64,000 nucleotides of DNA, taken from Procambarus clarkii. Taxonomy: Eukaryota; Arthropoda; Malacostraca; Decapoda; Cambaridae. Made by a program: the position numbers and the translations under genes. How positions within the stretch are numbered: the first letter of the stretch is position 1; each line of letters begins with the position of its first letter. The notes below the pieces were generated by a model, which made no database searches, was not told where the DNA came from, and worked only from the letters and a program-made list of their open reading frames with translations. Shown here piece by piece: positions 21,525 through 34,600 of this stretch. The stretch is from NCBI RefSeq assembly GCF_040958095.1, contig NC_091156.1, positions 22,065,427 to 22,129,426 of the forward strand. The letters run 5' to 3'.

Positions 21525-21825
21525 GTCACAGCGTGTTGTATAAAGTGTCACATTCACCTCTGTTATTAACGTCAATTCACTTGTGCATATTGTTTATTTG
21601 CTTGTGTAATGCCAAGTGGTCAAGGCTTTTTTTTGTCATTCATTATTTCTTATAATTTTGTATAAAATTAGTAATTTTTAATTAGTTTTCTTATTTTAAA
21701 TATATGAAGTTTTTATTTTTATGTTCATTACCCACAACTTGCTCAATCAAGGACCAGCAGCTTTATTTGTTTTTATTAATGTGAGTTTGGGACACAACAC
21801 CTGCCAGGATAGTTGCAGCGTCCCA
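21525..21825. other. AT-rich spacer
   Basis: Mostly A and T with long T runs; nothing coding is visible. Confidence 0.5.
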
Positions 21826-21899
21826 GAGTACCTTACCTTGAGGTTACCTTGAGGTGCTTCCGGGGCTCAGCGTCCCCGCGGCCCGGTCGTCGGCCAGGA
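21826..21899. repeat. fragment of a common decapod dispersed repeat
   Basis: The text TACCTTGAGGTTACCTTGAG followed by GTGCTTCCGGGGCTCAGCG and CCCGCGGCCCGGTCGTCG matches, from memory, the start of a repeat very abundant in crayfish-type genomic sequence. On the minus strand its end gives CAAGGTAACC and CAAGGTAAGG, both matching the splice-donor consensus. It abuts the coding-like edge of the giant array. Confidence 0.7.
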
Positions 21900-22010
21900 C
21901 TCCTTCGTCACAAGATTCTGCGGCTTTTCTAATCTCGGCCTCATTATATTCCAACTCCAGTTTCTCTTTGCTTCTGTCATCGTCGTCGTCTTCCACGATA
22001 GTAGCTGCAG
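21900..22010 (-). other. coding-like edge of the giant array (possible exon remnant)
   Basis: On the minus strand, after the last EDTPSAAA units, the same frame continues as TIVEDDDDDRSKEKLELEY, then NEAEIRKAAESCDEG, before entering the dispersed-repeat fragment. This is non-repetitive, charged and helix-prone, much more protein-like than the serine run read from the plus strand. The continuing frame passes a donor-like CAAGGTAACC. I infer a possible exon end of a gene whose repeat region expanded; no family is recognised. Confidence 0.35.
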
Positions 22011-25000
22011 CAGACGGCGTATCTTCCCCAGCAGCAGCAGACGGGGTATCTTCCCCAGCAGCAGCAGACGGGGTATCTTCCCCAGCAGCAGCAGACGGGG
22101 TATCTTCCCCAGCAGCAGCAGACGGGGTATCTTCCCCAGCAGCAGCAGACGGGGTATCTTCCCCAGCAGCAGCAGACGGGGTATCTTCCCCAGCAGCAGC
22201 AGACGGGGTATCTTCCCCAGCAGCAGCAGACGGGGTATCTTCCCCAGCAGCAGCAGACGGGGTATCTTCCCCAGCAGCAGCAGACGGGGTATCTTCCCCA
22301 GCAGCAGCAGCAGCAGACGGGGTATCTTCCCCAGCAGCAGCAGCAACAGACGGGGTATCTTCCCCAGCAGCAGCTGCAGCAGACGGGGCATCTTCCCCAG
22401 CAGCAGCTGCAGCAGACGGGGTATCTTCCCCAGCAGCAGCAGACGGGGTATCTTCCCCAGCAGCAGCAGCAACAGACGGGGTATCTTCCCCAGCAGCAGC
22501 AGCAGCAGACGGGGTATCTTCCCCAGCAGCAGCAGCAGACGGGGTATCTTCCCCAGCAGCCGCAGACAGGGTATCTTCCCCAGCAGCAGCAGCAACAGAC
22601 GGGGTATCTTCCCCAGCAGCAGCAGCAGCAAACGGGGTATCTTCCCCAGCAGCAGCAGACGGGGTATCTTCCCCAGCAGCAGCAGACGGGGTATCTTCCC
22701 CAGCAGCAGCAGACGGGGTATCTTCCCCAGCAGCAGCAGACGGGGTATCTTCCCCAGCAGCAGCAGCAGCAGACGGGGTATCTTCCCCAGCAGCAGCAGA
22801 CGGGGTATCTTCCCCAGCAGCAGCAGACGGGGTATCTTCCCCAGCAGCAGCAGCAGCAGACGGGGTATCTTCCCCAGCAGCAGCAGCAGCAGACGGGGTA
22901 TCTTCCCCAGCAGCACCAGCAGACGGGGTATCTTCCCCAGCAGCAGCAGCAGACGGGGTATCTTCCCCAGCAGCAGCAGCAGCAGCAGCAGCAGACGGGG
23001 TATCTTCCCCAGCAGCAGCAGACGGGGTATCTTCCCCAGCAGCAGCAGACGGGGTATCTTCCCCAGCAGCAGCAGACGGGGTATCTTCCCCAGCAGCAGC
23101 AGACGGGGTATCTTCCCCAGCAGCAGCAGACGGGGTATCTTCCCCAGCAGCAGCAGACGGGGTATCTTCCCCAGCAGCAGCAGACGGGGTATCTTCCCCA
23201 GCAGCAGCAGACGGGGTATCTTCCCCAGCAGCAGCAGCAGCAGCAGACGGGGTATCTTCCCCAGCAGCAGCAGACGGGGTATCTTCCCCAGCAGCAGCAG
23301 CAGCAGACGGGGTATCTTCCCCAGCAGCACCAGCAGACGGGGTATCTTCCCCAGCAGCAGCAGCAGCAGACGGGGTATCTTCCCCAGCAGCAGCAGCAGC
23401 AGACGGGGTATCTTCCCCAGCAGCAGCAGACGGGCTATCTTCCCCAGCAGCAGCAGACGGGGTATCTTCCCCAGCAGCAGCAGCAGCAGACGGGCTATCT
23501 TCCCCAGCAGCAGCAGCAGCAGACGGGGTATCTTCCCCAGCAGCAGGAGACGGGGTATCTTCCCCAGCAGCAGGAGACGGGGTATCTTCCCCAGCAGCAG
23601 CAGACGGGGTATCTTCCCCAGCAGCAGCAGACGGGGTATCTTCCCCAGCAGCAGCAGACGGGGTATCTTCCCCAGCAGCAGCAGACGAGGTATCTTCCCC
23701 AGCAGCAGCAGACGGGGTATCTTCCCCAGCAGCAGCAGCAGACGGGGTATCTTCCCCAGCAGCAGCAGACGGGGTATCTGCCCCAGCAGCAGCAGACGGA
23801 GTATCTTCCCCAGCAGCAGCAGCAGCAGACGGGGTATCTTCCCCAGCAGCAGCAGCAGCAGACGGGGTATCTTCCCCAGCAGCAGCAGCAGCAGACGGGG
23901 TATCTTCCCCAGCAGCAGCAGCAGCAGCAGACGGGGTATCTTCCCCAACAGCAGCAGCAGCAGACGGGGTATCTTCCCCAGCAGCAGCAGCAGCAGCAGA
24001 CGGGGTATCTTCCCCAACAGCAGCAGCAGACGGGGTATCTTCCACAGCAGCAGCAACAGCAGCAGACGGGGTATCTTCCACAGCAGAAGCAGCAGCAGAC
24101 GGGGTATCTTCCCCAGCAGCAGCAGCAGACGGGGTATCTTCCCCAGCAGCAGCAGCAGACGGGGTATCTTCCACAGCAGCAGCAGCAGCAGACGGGGTAT
24201 CTTCCCCAGCAGCAGCAGCAGACGGGGTATCTTCCCCAGCAGCAGCAGCAGACGGGGTATCTTCCCCAGCAGCAGCAGACGGGGTATCTTCCACAGCAGC
24301 AGCAGACGGGGTATCTTCCACAGCAGCAGCAGACGGGGTATCTTCCCCAGAAGCAGCAGACGGGGTATCTTCCACAGCAGCAGCAGCAGCAACAGACGGG
24401 GTATTTTTCCCAGCAGTAGCAGACGGGGTATCTTCCACAACAGCAGCAGCAGCAGACGGGGTATCTTCCACAACAACAGCAGCAGCAGACGGGGTATCTT
24501 CCCCAGCAGCAGCAGCAGCAGACGGGGTATCTTCCCCAACAGCAGCAGCAGACGGGGTACCTTCCACAGCAGCAGCAACAGCAGCAGACGGGGTATCTTC
24601 CACAGCAGCAGCAGCAGCAGACGGGGTATCTTCCCCAGCAGCAGCAGCAGACGGGGTATCTTCCCCAGCAGCAGCAGACGGGGTATCTTCCCCAGCAGCA
24701 GCAGACGGGGTATCTTCCACAGCAGCAGCAGCAGCAGACGGGGTATCTTCCACAGCAGCAGCAGCAGCAGACGGGGTATCTTCCCCAGCAGCAGCAGAAG
24801 GCGGGGTATCTTCCCCAGCAGCAGCAGCAGACGGGGTATCTTCCCCAGCAGCTGCAGCAGACGGGGTATCTTCCCCAGCAGCAGCAGCAGCAGACGGGGT
24901 ATCTTCCGCAGCAGCAACAGCAGACGGGGTATCTTCCCCAGCAGCAGCAGCAGACGGGGTATCCTCCCCAGCAACAGCAGCAGACGGGGTATCTTCCCCG

Positions 25001-28000
25001 GCAGCAGCAGCAGACGGGGTATCTTCCCCAGCAGTCGCAGCAGACGGGGTATCTTCCCCAGCAGCAGCAGCAGCAGACGGGGTATCTTCCCCAGCAGCAG
25101 CAGCAGACGGGGTATCTTCCCCGGCAGCAGCAGCAGACGGGGTATCTTCCCCAGCAGCAGCAGCAGACGAAGTATCTTCCCCAGCAGCAGCAGCAGACGG
25201 GGTATCTTCCCCGGCAGCAGCAGCAGACGGAGTATCTTCCCCAGCAGCAGCAGCAGCAGCAGACGGGGTATCTTCCCCAGCAGCAGCAGCAGCAGACGGG
25301 GTATCTTCCCCGGCAGCAGCAGCAGCAGACGGGGTATCTTCCCCAGCAGCAGCAGCAGACGGGGTATCTTCCCCAGCAGCAGCAGACGGGGTATCTTCCC
25401 CAGCAGCAGCAGACGGGGTATCTTCCCCAGCAGCAGCAGACGGGGTATCTTCCCCAGCAGCAGCTGCAGCAGACGGGGTATCTTCCCCAGCAGCAGCAGC
25501 AGACGGGGTATCTTCCCCAGCAGCAGCAGACGGGGTATCTTCCCCAGCAGCAGCAGACGGAGTATCTTTCCCAGCAGCAGCAGCAGCAGACGGGGTATCT
25601 TCCCCAGCAGCAGCAGCAGCAGACGGGGTATCTTCCCCAGCAGCAGCAGCAGCAGACGGGGTATCTTCCCCAGCAGCAGCTGCAGCAGACGGGGTATCTT
25701 CCCCAGCAGCAGCAGCAGCAGACTGGGTATCTTCCCCAGCAGCAGCAGACGGGGTATCTTCCCCAGCAGCAGCAGACGGGGTATCTTCCCCAGCAGCAGC
25801 AGCAGCAGCAGACGGGGTATCTTCCCCAACAGCAGCAGCAGACGGGGTATCTTCCACAGCAGCAGCAACAGCAGCAGACGGGGTATCTTCCACAGCAGCA
25901 GCAGCAGCAGACGGGGTATCTTCCCCAGCAGCAGCAGCAGACGGGGTATCTTCCCCAGCAGCAGCAGCAGACGGGGTATCTTCCCCAGCAGCAGCAGACG
26001 GGGTATCTTCCACAGCAGCAGCAGCAGCAGACGGGCTATCTTCCCCAGCAGCAGCAGCAGACGGGGTATCTTCCCCAGCAGCAGCAGCAGACGGGGTATC
26101 TTCCCCAGCAGCAGCAGCAGACGGGGTATCTTCCCCAGCAGCAGCAGCAGACGGGGTATCTTCCCCAGCAGCAGCAGACGGGGTATCTTCCACAGCAGCA
26201 GCAGCAGCAGACGGGGTATCTTCCCCAGCAGCAGCAGCAGACGGGGTATCTTCCCCAGCAGCAGCAGCAGACGGGGTATCTTCCCCAGCAGCAGCAGCAG
26301 ACGGGGTATCTTCCCCAGCAGCAGCAGCAGACGGGGTATCTTCCCCAGCAGCAGCAGACGGGGTATCTTCCACAGCAGCAGCAGCAGCAGACGGGGTATC
26401 TTCCCCAGCAGCAGCAGCAGACGGGGTATCTTCCCCAGCAGCAGCAGCAGACGGGGTATCTTCCACAGCAGCAGCAGACGGGGTATCTTCCACAGCAGCA
26501 GCAGACGGGGTATCTTCCCCAGCAGCAGCAGACGGGGTATCTTCCACAGCAGCAGCAGCAGCAACAGACGGGGTATCTTTCCCAGCAGTAGCAGACGGGG
26601 TATCTTCCACAACAGCAGCAGCAGCAGACGGGGTATCTTCCACAACAGCAGCAGCAGCAGACGGGGTATCTTCCCCAGCAGCAGCAGCAGCAGACGGGGT
26701 ATCTTCCCCAACAGCAGCAGCAGACGGGGTATCTTCCACAGCAGCAGCAACAGCAGCAGACGGGGTATCTTCCACAGCAGCAGCAGCAGCAGACGGGGTA
26801 TCTTCCCCAGCAGCAGCAGCAGACGGGGTATCTTCCCCAGCAGCAGCAGCAGACGGGGTATCTTCCACAGCAGCAGCAGACGGGGTATCTTCCACAGCAG
26901 CAGCAGACGGGGTATCTTCCCCAGCAGCAGCAGACGGGGTATCTTCCACAGCAGCAGCAGCAGCAACAGACGGGGTATCTTTCCCAGCAGTAGCAGACGG
27001 GGTATCTTCCACAACAGCAGCAGCAGCAGACGGGGTATCTTCCACAACAGCAGCAGCAGCAGACGGGGTATCTTCGCCAGCAGCAGCAGCAGCAGACGGG
27101 GTATCTTCCCCAACAGCAGCAGCAGACGGGGTATCTTCCACAGCAGCAGCAACAGCAGCAGACGGGGTATCTTCCACAGCAGCAGCAGCAGCAGACGGGG
27201 TATCTTCCCCAGCAGCAGCAGCAGACGGGGTATCTTCCCCAGCAGCAGCAGACGGGGTATCTTCCCCAGCAGCAGCAGCAGCAGACGGGGTATCTTCCCC
27301 AGCAGCAGCAGCAGACGCGGTATCTTCCCCAGCAGCAGCAGCAGACGGGGTATCTTCCCCAGCAGCTGCAGCAGACGGGGTATCTTCCCCAGCAGCAGCA
27401 GACGGGGTATCTTCCCCAGCAGCAGCAGCAGCAGACGCGGTATCTTCCCCAGCAGCAGCAGCAGACGGGGTATCTTCCCCAGCAACAGCAGCAGCAGACG
27501 GGGTATCATCCCCAGCAGCAGCAGCAGACGGGGTATCTTCCCCGGCAGCAGCAGCAGACGGGGTATCTTCCCCAGCAGCAGCTAGCAGCAGACGGGGTAT
27601 CTTCCCCAGCAGCAGTAGCAGCAGACGGGGTATCTTCCCCGGCAGCAGCAGCAGCATACGGGGTATCTTCCCCAGCAGCAGCAGCAGACGAAGTATCTTC
27701 CCCAGCAGCAGCAGCAGACATGGTTTCTTCCCCGGCAGCATCAGCAGACGGAGTATCTTCCCCAGCAGCAGCAGCAGCAGCAGACGGAGTATCTTCCCCA
27801 GCAGCAGCAGCAGCAGCAGACGGGGTATCTTCCCCGGCAGCAGCAGCAGCAGACGGGGTATCTTCCCCAGCAGCAGCAGCAGACGGGGTATCTTCCCCGG
27901 CAGCAGCAGCAGACGGGGTATCTTCCCCAGCAGCAGTAGCAGCAGACGGGGTATCTTCCCCAGCAGCAGCAGCAGCAGACGGGGTATCTTCCCCAGCAGC

Positions 28001-28654
28001 AGCAGCAGCAGCAGACGGGGTATCTTCTCCAGCAGCTGCAGCAGCAGCAGACGGGGTATCTTCTCCAGCAGCAGCAGCAGCAGCAGACGGGGTATCTTCC
28101 CCAGCAGCAGCTGCAGCAGACGGGGTATCTTCCCCAGCAGCAGCAGCAGCAGACGGGGTATCTTCCCCAGCAGCAGCAGCAGCAGACGGGGTATCTTCCC
28201 CAGCAGCAGCAGCAGCAGACGGGGTATCTTCCCCAGCAGCAGCAGCAGACGGGGTATCCTCCCCAGCAGCAGCAGCAGCAGCAGACGGGGTATCTTCCCC
28301 AGCAGCAGCAGCAGCAGACGGGGTATCTTCCCCAGCAGCAGCTGCAGCAGACGGGGTATCTTCCCCAGCAGCAGCAGCAGCAGACGGGGTATCTTCCCCA
28401 GCAGCAGCAGCAGCAGACGGGGTATCTTCCCCAGCAGCAGCAGCAGCAGCAGACGGGGTATCTTCCCCAGCAGCAGCAGCAGCAGCAGACGGGGTATCTT
28501 CCCCAACAGCAGCAGCAGACGGGGTATCTTCCACAGCAGCAGCAACAGCAGCAGACGGGGTATCTTCCACAGCAGCAGCAGCAGCAGACGGGGTATCTTC
28601 CCCAGCAGCAGCAGCAGACGGGGTATCTTCCCCAGCAGCAGCAGACGGGGTATC

Positions 28655-31345
28655 TTACCCAGCAGCAGCAGACGGGGTATCTTCCACAGCAGCAGCAGCA
28701 GCAGACGGGGTATCTTCCCCAGCAGCAGCAGCAGACGGGGTATCTTCCCCAGCAGCAGCAGCAGACGGGGTATCTTCCCCAGCAGCAGCAGACGGGGTAT
28801 CTTCCACAGCAGCAGCAGCAGCAGCAGACGGGGTATCTTCCCCAGCAGCAGCAGCAGACGGGGTATCTTCCCCAGCAGCAGCAGCAGACGGGGTATCTTC
28901 CCCAGCAGCAGCAGCAGACGGGGTATCTTCCACAGCAGCAGCAGACGGGGTATCTTCCACAGCAGCAGCAGACGGGGTGTCTTCCCCAGCAGCAGCAGAC
29001 GGGGTATCTTCCACAGCAGCAGCAGCAGCAACAGACGGGGTATCTTTCCCAGCAGTAGCAGACGGGGTATCTTCCACAACAGCAGCAGCAGCAGACGGGG
29101 TATCTTCCACAACAGCAGCAGCAGCAGACGGGGTATCTTCCCCAGCAGCAGCAGCAGCAGCAGCAGACGGGGTATCTTCCCCAACAGCAGCAGCAGACGG
29201 GGTATCTTCCACAGCAGCAGCAACAGCAGCAGACGGGGTATCTTCCACAGCAGCAGCAGCAGCAGACGGGGTATCTTCCCCAGCAGCAGCAGCAGACGGG
29301 GTATCTTCCCCAGCAGCAGCAGCAGACGGGGTATCTTCCCCAGCAGCAGCAGACGGGGTATCTTCCCCAGCAGCAGCAGACGGGGTATCTTCCCCAGCAG
29401 CAGCAGCAGCAGACGGGGTATCTTCCCCAGCAGCAGCAGCAGACGGGGTATCTTCCCCAGCAGCAGCAGCAGACGGGGTATCTTCCCCAGCAGCAGCAGC
29501 AGACGGGGTATCTTCCCCAGCAGCAGTAGCAGCAGACGGGGTATCTTCCCCGGCAGCAGCAGCAGCATACGGGGTATCTTCCCCAGCAGCAGCAGCAGAC
29601 GAAGTATCTTCCCCAGCAGCAGCAGCAGACGGGGTATCTTCCCCAGCAGCAGCAGCAGCAGCAGACGGGGTATCTTCCCCAGCAGCAGCAGCAGCAGACG
29701 GGGTATCTTCCCCAGCAGCAGCAGCAGCAGACGGGGTATCTTCCCCAGCAGCAGCAGCAGCAGCAGACGGGGTATCTTCTCCAGCAGCAGCAGCAGCAGA
29801 CGGCGTATCTTCCCCAGCAGCAGCTCCAGCAGACGGGGTATCTTCCCCAGCAGCAGCAGCAGCAGACGGGGTATCTTCCCCAGCAGCAGCAGCAGCAGAC
29901 GGGGTATCTTCCCCAGCAGCAGCAGCAGCAGACGGGGTATCTTCCCCAGCAGCAGCAGCAGACGGGGTATCTTCCCCAGCAGCAGCAGCAGCAGCAGACG
30001 GGGTATCTTCCCCGGCAGCAGCTGCAGCAGACGGGGTATCTTCCCCAGCAACAGCAGCAGCAGACGGGGTATCTTCCCCAGCAGCAGCAGACGGGGTATC
30101 TTCCCCGGCAGCAGCAGCAGACGGGGTATCTTCCCCAGCAGCAGCAGCAGCAGACGGGGTATCTTCTCAGCAGCAGCAGACGGGGTATCTTCCCCAGCAG
30201 CAGCAGCAGCAGACAGGGTATCTTCCTCAGCAACAGCAGCAGCAGACGGGGTATCTTCCCCAGCAACAGCAGCAGCAGACGGGGTATCTTCCCCAGCAGC
30301 AGCAGACGGGGTATCTTCCCCAGCAGCACCAGCAGCAGACGGGGTATCTTCCACAGCAGCAGCAGCAGCAGACGGGGTATCTTCCCCAGCAGCAGCAGCA
30401 GCAGCAGACGGGGTATCTTCCCCAACAGCAGCAGCAGACGGGGTATCTTCCACAGCAGCAGCAACAGCAGCAGACGGGGTATCTTCCACAGCAGCAGCAG
30501 CAGCAGACGGGGTATCTTCCCCAGCAGCAGCAGCAGACGGGGTATCTTCCCCAGCAGCAGCAGACGGGGTATCTTCCCCAGCAGCAGCAGACGGGGTATC
30601 TTCCACAGCAGCAGCAGCAGCAGCAGACGGGGTATCTTCCACAGCAGCAGCAGCAGCAGACGGGGTATCTTCCCCAGCAGCAGCAGAAGACGGGGTATCT
30701 TCCCCAGCAGCAGCAGCAGACGGGGTATCTTCCCCAGCAGCTGCAGCAGACGGGGTATCTTCCCCAGCAGCAGCAGACGGGGTATCTTCCCCAGCAGCAG
30801 CAGCAGCAGACGGGGTATCTTCCCCAGCAGCAGCAGCAGACGGGGTATCTTCCCCAGCAGCAGCAGCAGCAGACGGGGTATCTTCCCCAGCAGCAGCAGC
30901 AGACGGGGTGTCTTCCCCGGCAGCAGCAGCAGACGGGGTATCTTCCCCAGCAGCAGCAGCAGACGGGGTATCTTCCCCAGCAGCAGCAGCAGACGGGGTA
31001 TCTTCCCCAGCAGCAGCAGCAGACGGGGTATCTTCCCCAGCAGCAGCAGCAGACGGGGTATCTTCCCCAGCAGCAGCAGCAGACGGGGTATCTTCCCAGC
31101 AGCAGCAGCAGCAGACGGGGTATCTTCCCCAGCAGGAGCAGCAGACGGGGTATCTTCCCCAGCAGCAGCAGCAGACGGGGTATCTTCCCCAGCAGCAGCA
31201 GCAGACGGGGTATCTTCCACAGCAGCAGCAGACGGGGTATCTTCCACAGCAGCAGCAGACGGGGTGTCTTCCCCAGCAGCAGCAGACGGGGTATCTTCCA
31301 CAGCAGCAGCAGCAGCAACAGACGGGGTATCTTTCCCAGCAGTAG
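28655..31345. repeat. higher-order block, copy matching 42.2-45.0 kb
   Basis: Marker variants in this block recur in the same order about 13.64-13.66 kb to the right: GGGGTGTCTTCC (28.97 and 42.64 kb), CAGCAGTAGC (29050 and 42712), GGCGTATC beside CAGCTCCAGC (29.80 and 43.46 kb), TCTTCTCAGC (30.16 and 43.82 kb), and a final CAGCAGTAGC (31337 and 44973). This shows a large internal duplication of the array. Confidence 0.75.
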
Positions 31346-31639
31346 CAGACGGGGTATCTTCCACAACAGCAGCAGCAGCAGACGGGGTATCTTCCACAAC
31401 AGCAGCAGCAGCAGACGGGGTATCTTCCCCAGCAGCAGCAGCAGCAGCAGACGGGGTATATTCCCCAACAGCAGCAGCAGACGGGGTATCTTCCACAGCA
31501 GCAGCAACAGCAGCAGACGGGGTATCTTCCACAGCAGCAGCAGCAGCAGACGGGGTATCTTCCCCAGCAGCAGCAGCAGACGGGGTATCTTCCCCAGCAG
31601 CAGCAGCAGACGGGGTATCTTCCCCAGCAGCAGCAGACG

Positions 31640-34600
31640 GGGTATCTTCCCAGCAGCAGCAGACGGGGTATCTTCCCCAGCAGCAGCAGCAGCAGACGGG
31701 GTATCTTCCCCAGCAGCAGCAGCAGACGGGGTATCTTCCAGCAGCAGCAGCAGACGGGGTATCTTCCCCAGCAGCAGCAGCAGACGGGGTATCTTCCCCA
31801 GCAGCGCAGCAGCAGACGGGGTATCTTCCCCAGCAGCAGCAGACGGGGTATCTTCCCCAGCAGCAGAGCAGCAGACGGGGTATCTTCCCCAGCAGCAGCA
31901 GCAGACGGGGTATCTTCCCCAGCAGCAGCAGCAGCAGACGGGGTATCTTCCCCAGCAGCAGCAGCAGACGGGGTATCTTCCCCAGCAGCAGCAGCAGACG
32001 GGGTATCTTCCCCAGCAGCAGCAGCAGACGGGGTATCTTCCCCAGCAGCAGAGCAGCAGACGGGGTATCTTCCCCAGCAGCAGCAGCAGACGGGGTATCT
32101 TCCCCAGCAGCAGCAGCAGACGGTATCTTCCCCAGCAGCAGCAGCAGACGGGGTATCTTCCCCAGCAGCAGCAGCAGCAGACGGGGTATCTTCCCCAGCA
32201 GCAGCAGCAGCAGACGGGGTATCTTCCCCAGCAGCAGCAGCAGCAGACGGGGTATCTTCCCCAGCAGCAGCAGCATCAGCAGCAGCAGACGGGGTATCTT
32301 CTCCAGCAGCAGCAGCAGCAGACGGGGTATCTTCCCCAGCAGCAGCTCAGCAGACGGGGTATCTTCCCCAGCAGCAGCAGCAGCAGACGGGGTATCTTCC
32401 CAGCAGCAGCAGCAGCAGACGGGAGTATCTTCCCCAGCAGCAGCAGCAGCAGCAGACGGGGTATCTTCCCCCAGCAGCAGCAGCAGCAGAGACGGGGTAT
32501 CTTCTCCAGCAGCAGCAGCAGCAGACGGGGTATCTTCCCCAGCAGCAGCTCCAGCAGACGGGTATCTTCCCCAGCAGCAGCAGCAGCAGACGGGGTATCT
32601 TCCCCAGCAGCAGCAGCAGCAGACGGGGTATCTTCCCCAGCAGCAGCAGCAGCAGACGGGGTATCTTCCCCAGCAGCAGCAGCAGACGGGGTATCTTCCC
32701 CAGCAGCAGCAGCAGCAGCAGACGGGGTATCTTCCCCGGCAGCAGCTGCAGCAGACGGGGTATCTTCCCCAGCAACAGCAGCAGCAGACGGGGTATCTTC
32801 CCCAGCAGCAGCAGACGGGGTATCTTCCCGGCAAGCAGCAGCAGACGGGGTATCTTCCCCAAGCAGCAGCAGCAGCAGACGGGGTATCTTCCTCAGCAGC
32901 AGCAGACGGGGTATCTTCCCCCAGCAGCAGCAGCAGCAGACGGGGTATCTTCCTCAGCAACAGCAGCAGCAGACGGGGTATCTTCCCCAGCAACAGCAGC
33001 AGCAGACGGGGTATCTTCCCCAGCAGCAGCAGACGGGGTATCTTCCCCAGCAGCAGCAGCAGCAGACGGGGTATCTTCCACAGCAGCAAGCAGCAGCAGC
33101 AGACGGGGTATCTTCCCCAGCAGCAGCAGCAGCAGCAGACGGGGTATCTTCCCCAACAGCAGCAGCAGACGGGGTATCTTCCACAGCAGCAGCAGCAGCA
33201 GACGGGGTATCTTCCCACAGCAGCAGCAGCAGCAGACGGGGTATCTTCCCCAGCAGCAGCAGCAGACGGGGTATCTTCCCCAGCAGCAGCAGCAGACGGG
33301 TATCTTCCCCAGCAGCAGCAGACGGGGTATCTTCCACAGCAGCAGCAGCAGCAGACGGGGTATCTTCCACAGCAGCAGCAGCAGCAGGCGGGGTATCTTC
33401 CCCAGCAGCAGCAGAAGACGGGGTATCTTCCCCAGCAGCAGCAGCAGACGGGGTATCTTCCCCAGCAGCTGCAGCAGACGGGGTATCTTTCCCAGCAGCA
33501 GCAGACGGGGTATCTTCCCCAGCAGCAGCAGCAGCAGACGGGGTATCTTCCCCAGCAGCAGCAGCAGACGGGGTATCTTCCCCAGCAGCAGCAGCAGCAG
33601 ACGGGGTATCTTCCCCAGCAGCAGCAGCAGACGGGGTATCTTCCCCGGCAGCAGCAGCAGACGGGGTATCTTCCCCAGCAGCAGCAGCAGACGGGGTATC
33701 TTCCCCAGCAGCAGCAGACGGGGTATCTTCCCCAGCAGCAGCAGCAGACGGGGTATCTTCCCCAGCAGCAGCAGCAGACGGGGTATCTTCCCCAGCAGCA
33801 GCAGCAGACGGGGTATCTTCCCCAGCAGCAGCAGCAGACGGAGTATCTTCCCCAGCAGCAGCAGCAGCAGCAGACGGGGTATCTTCCCCAGCAGCAGCAG
33901 CAGCAGACGGGGTATCTTCCCCGGCAGCAGCAGCAGACGGGGTATCTTCCCCAGCAGCAGCAGCAGACGGGGTATCTTCCCCCCAGCAGCAGCAGACGGG
34001 GTATCTTCCCAGCAGCAGCAGCAGACGGGGTATCTTCCCCAGCAGCAGCAGCAGCAGACGGGGTATCTTCCCCAGCAGCAGCAGCAGCAGACGGGGTATC
34101 TTCCCCAGCAGCAGCAGACGGGGTATCTTCCCCAGCAGCAGCAGACGGGTATCTTCCCAGCAGCAGCAGCAGCAGACGGGGTATCTTCCCCAGCAGCAAG
34201 CAGAAGCAGCAGACGGGGTATCTTCCCCAGCAGCAGCAGCAGCAGACGGGTATCTTCCCCAGCAGCAGCTGCAGCAGACGGGGTATCTTCCCCAGCAGCA
34301 GCAGCAGACGGGGTATCTTCCCCAGCAGCAGCAGCAGCAGACGGGGTATCTTCCCCAGCAGCAGCAGCAGACGGGGTATCTTCCCCAGCAGCAGCAGCAG
34401 CAGACGGGGTATCTTCCCCAGCAGCAGCAGCAGACGGGGTAGTCTTCCCCCGGCAAGCAGCAGCAGACGGGGTATCTTCCCCAGCAGCAGCAGCAGACGG
34501 GGTATCTTCCCCAGCAGCAGCAGCAGCAGACGGGGTATCTTCCCCAGCAGCAGCAGCAGACGGGTATCTTCCCCAACAGCAGCAGACGGGGTATCTTCCA

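Noticed and set aside
21844-30642. Continuous minus-strand frame of 2,932 codons as a giant gene
   Set aside because: It switches between EDTPSAAA and KIPRLLLL registers at single-base indels. The unit is stop-free in all frames, so length alone is no evidence of coding.
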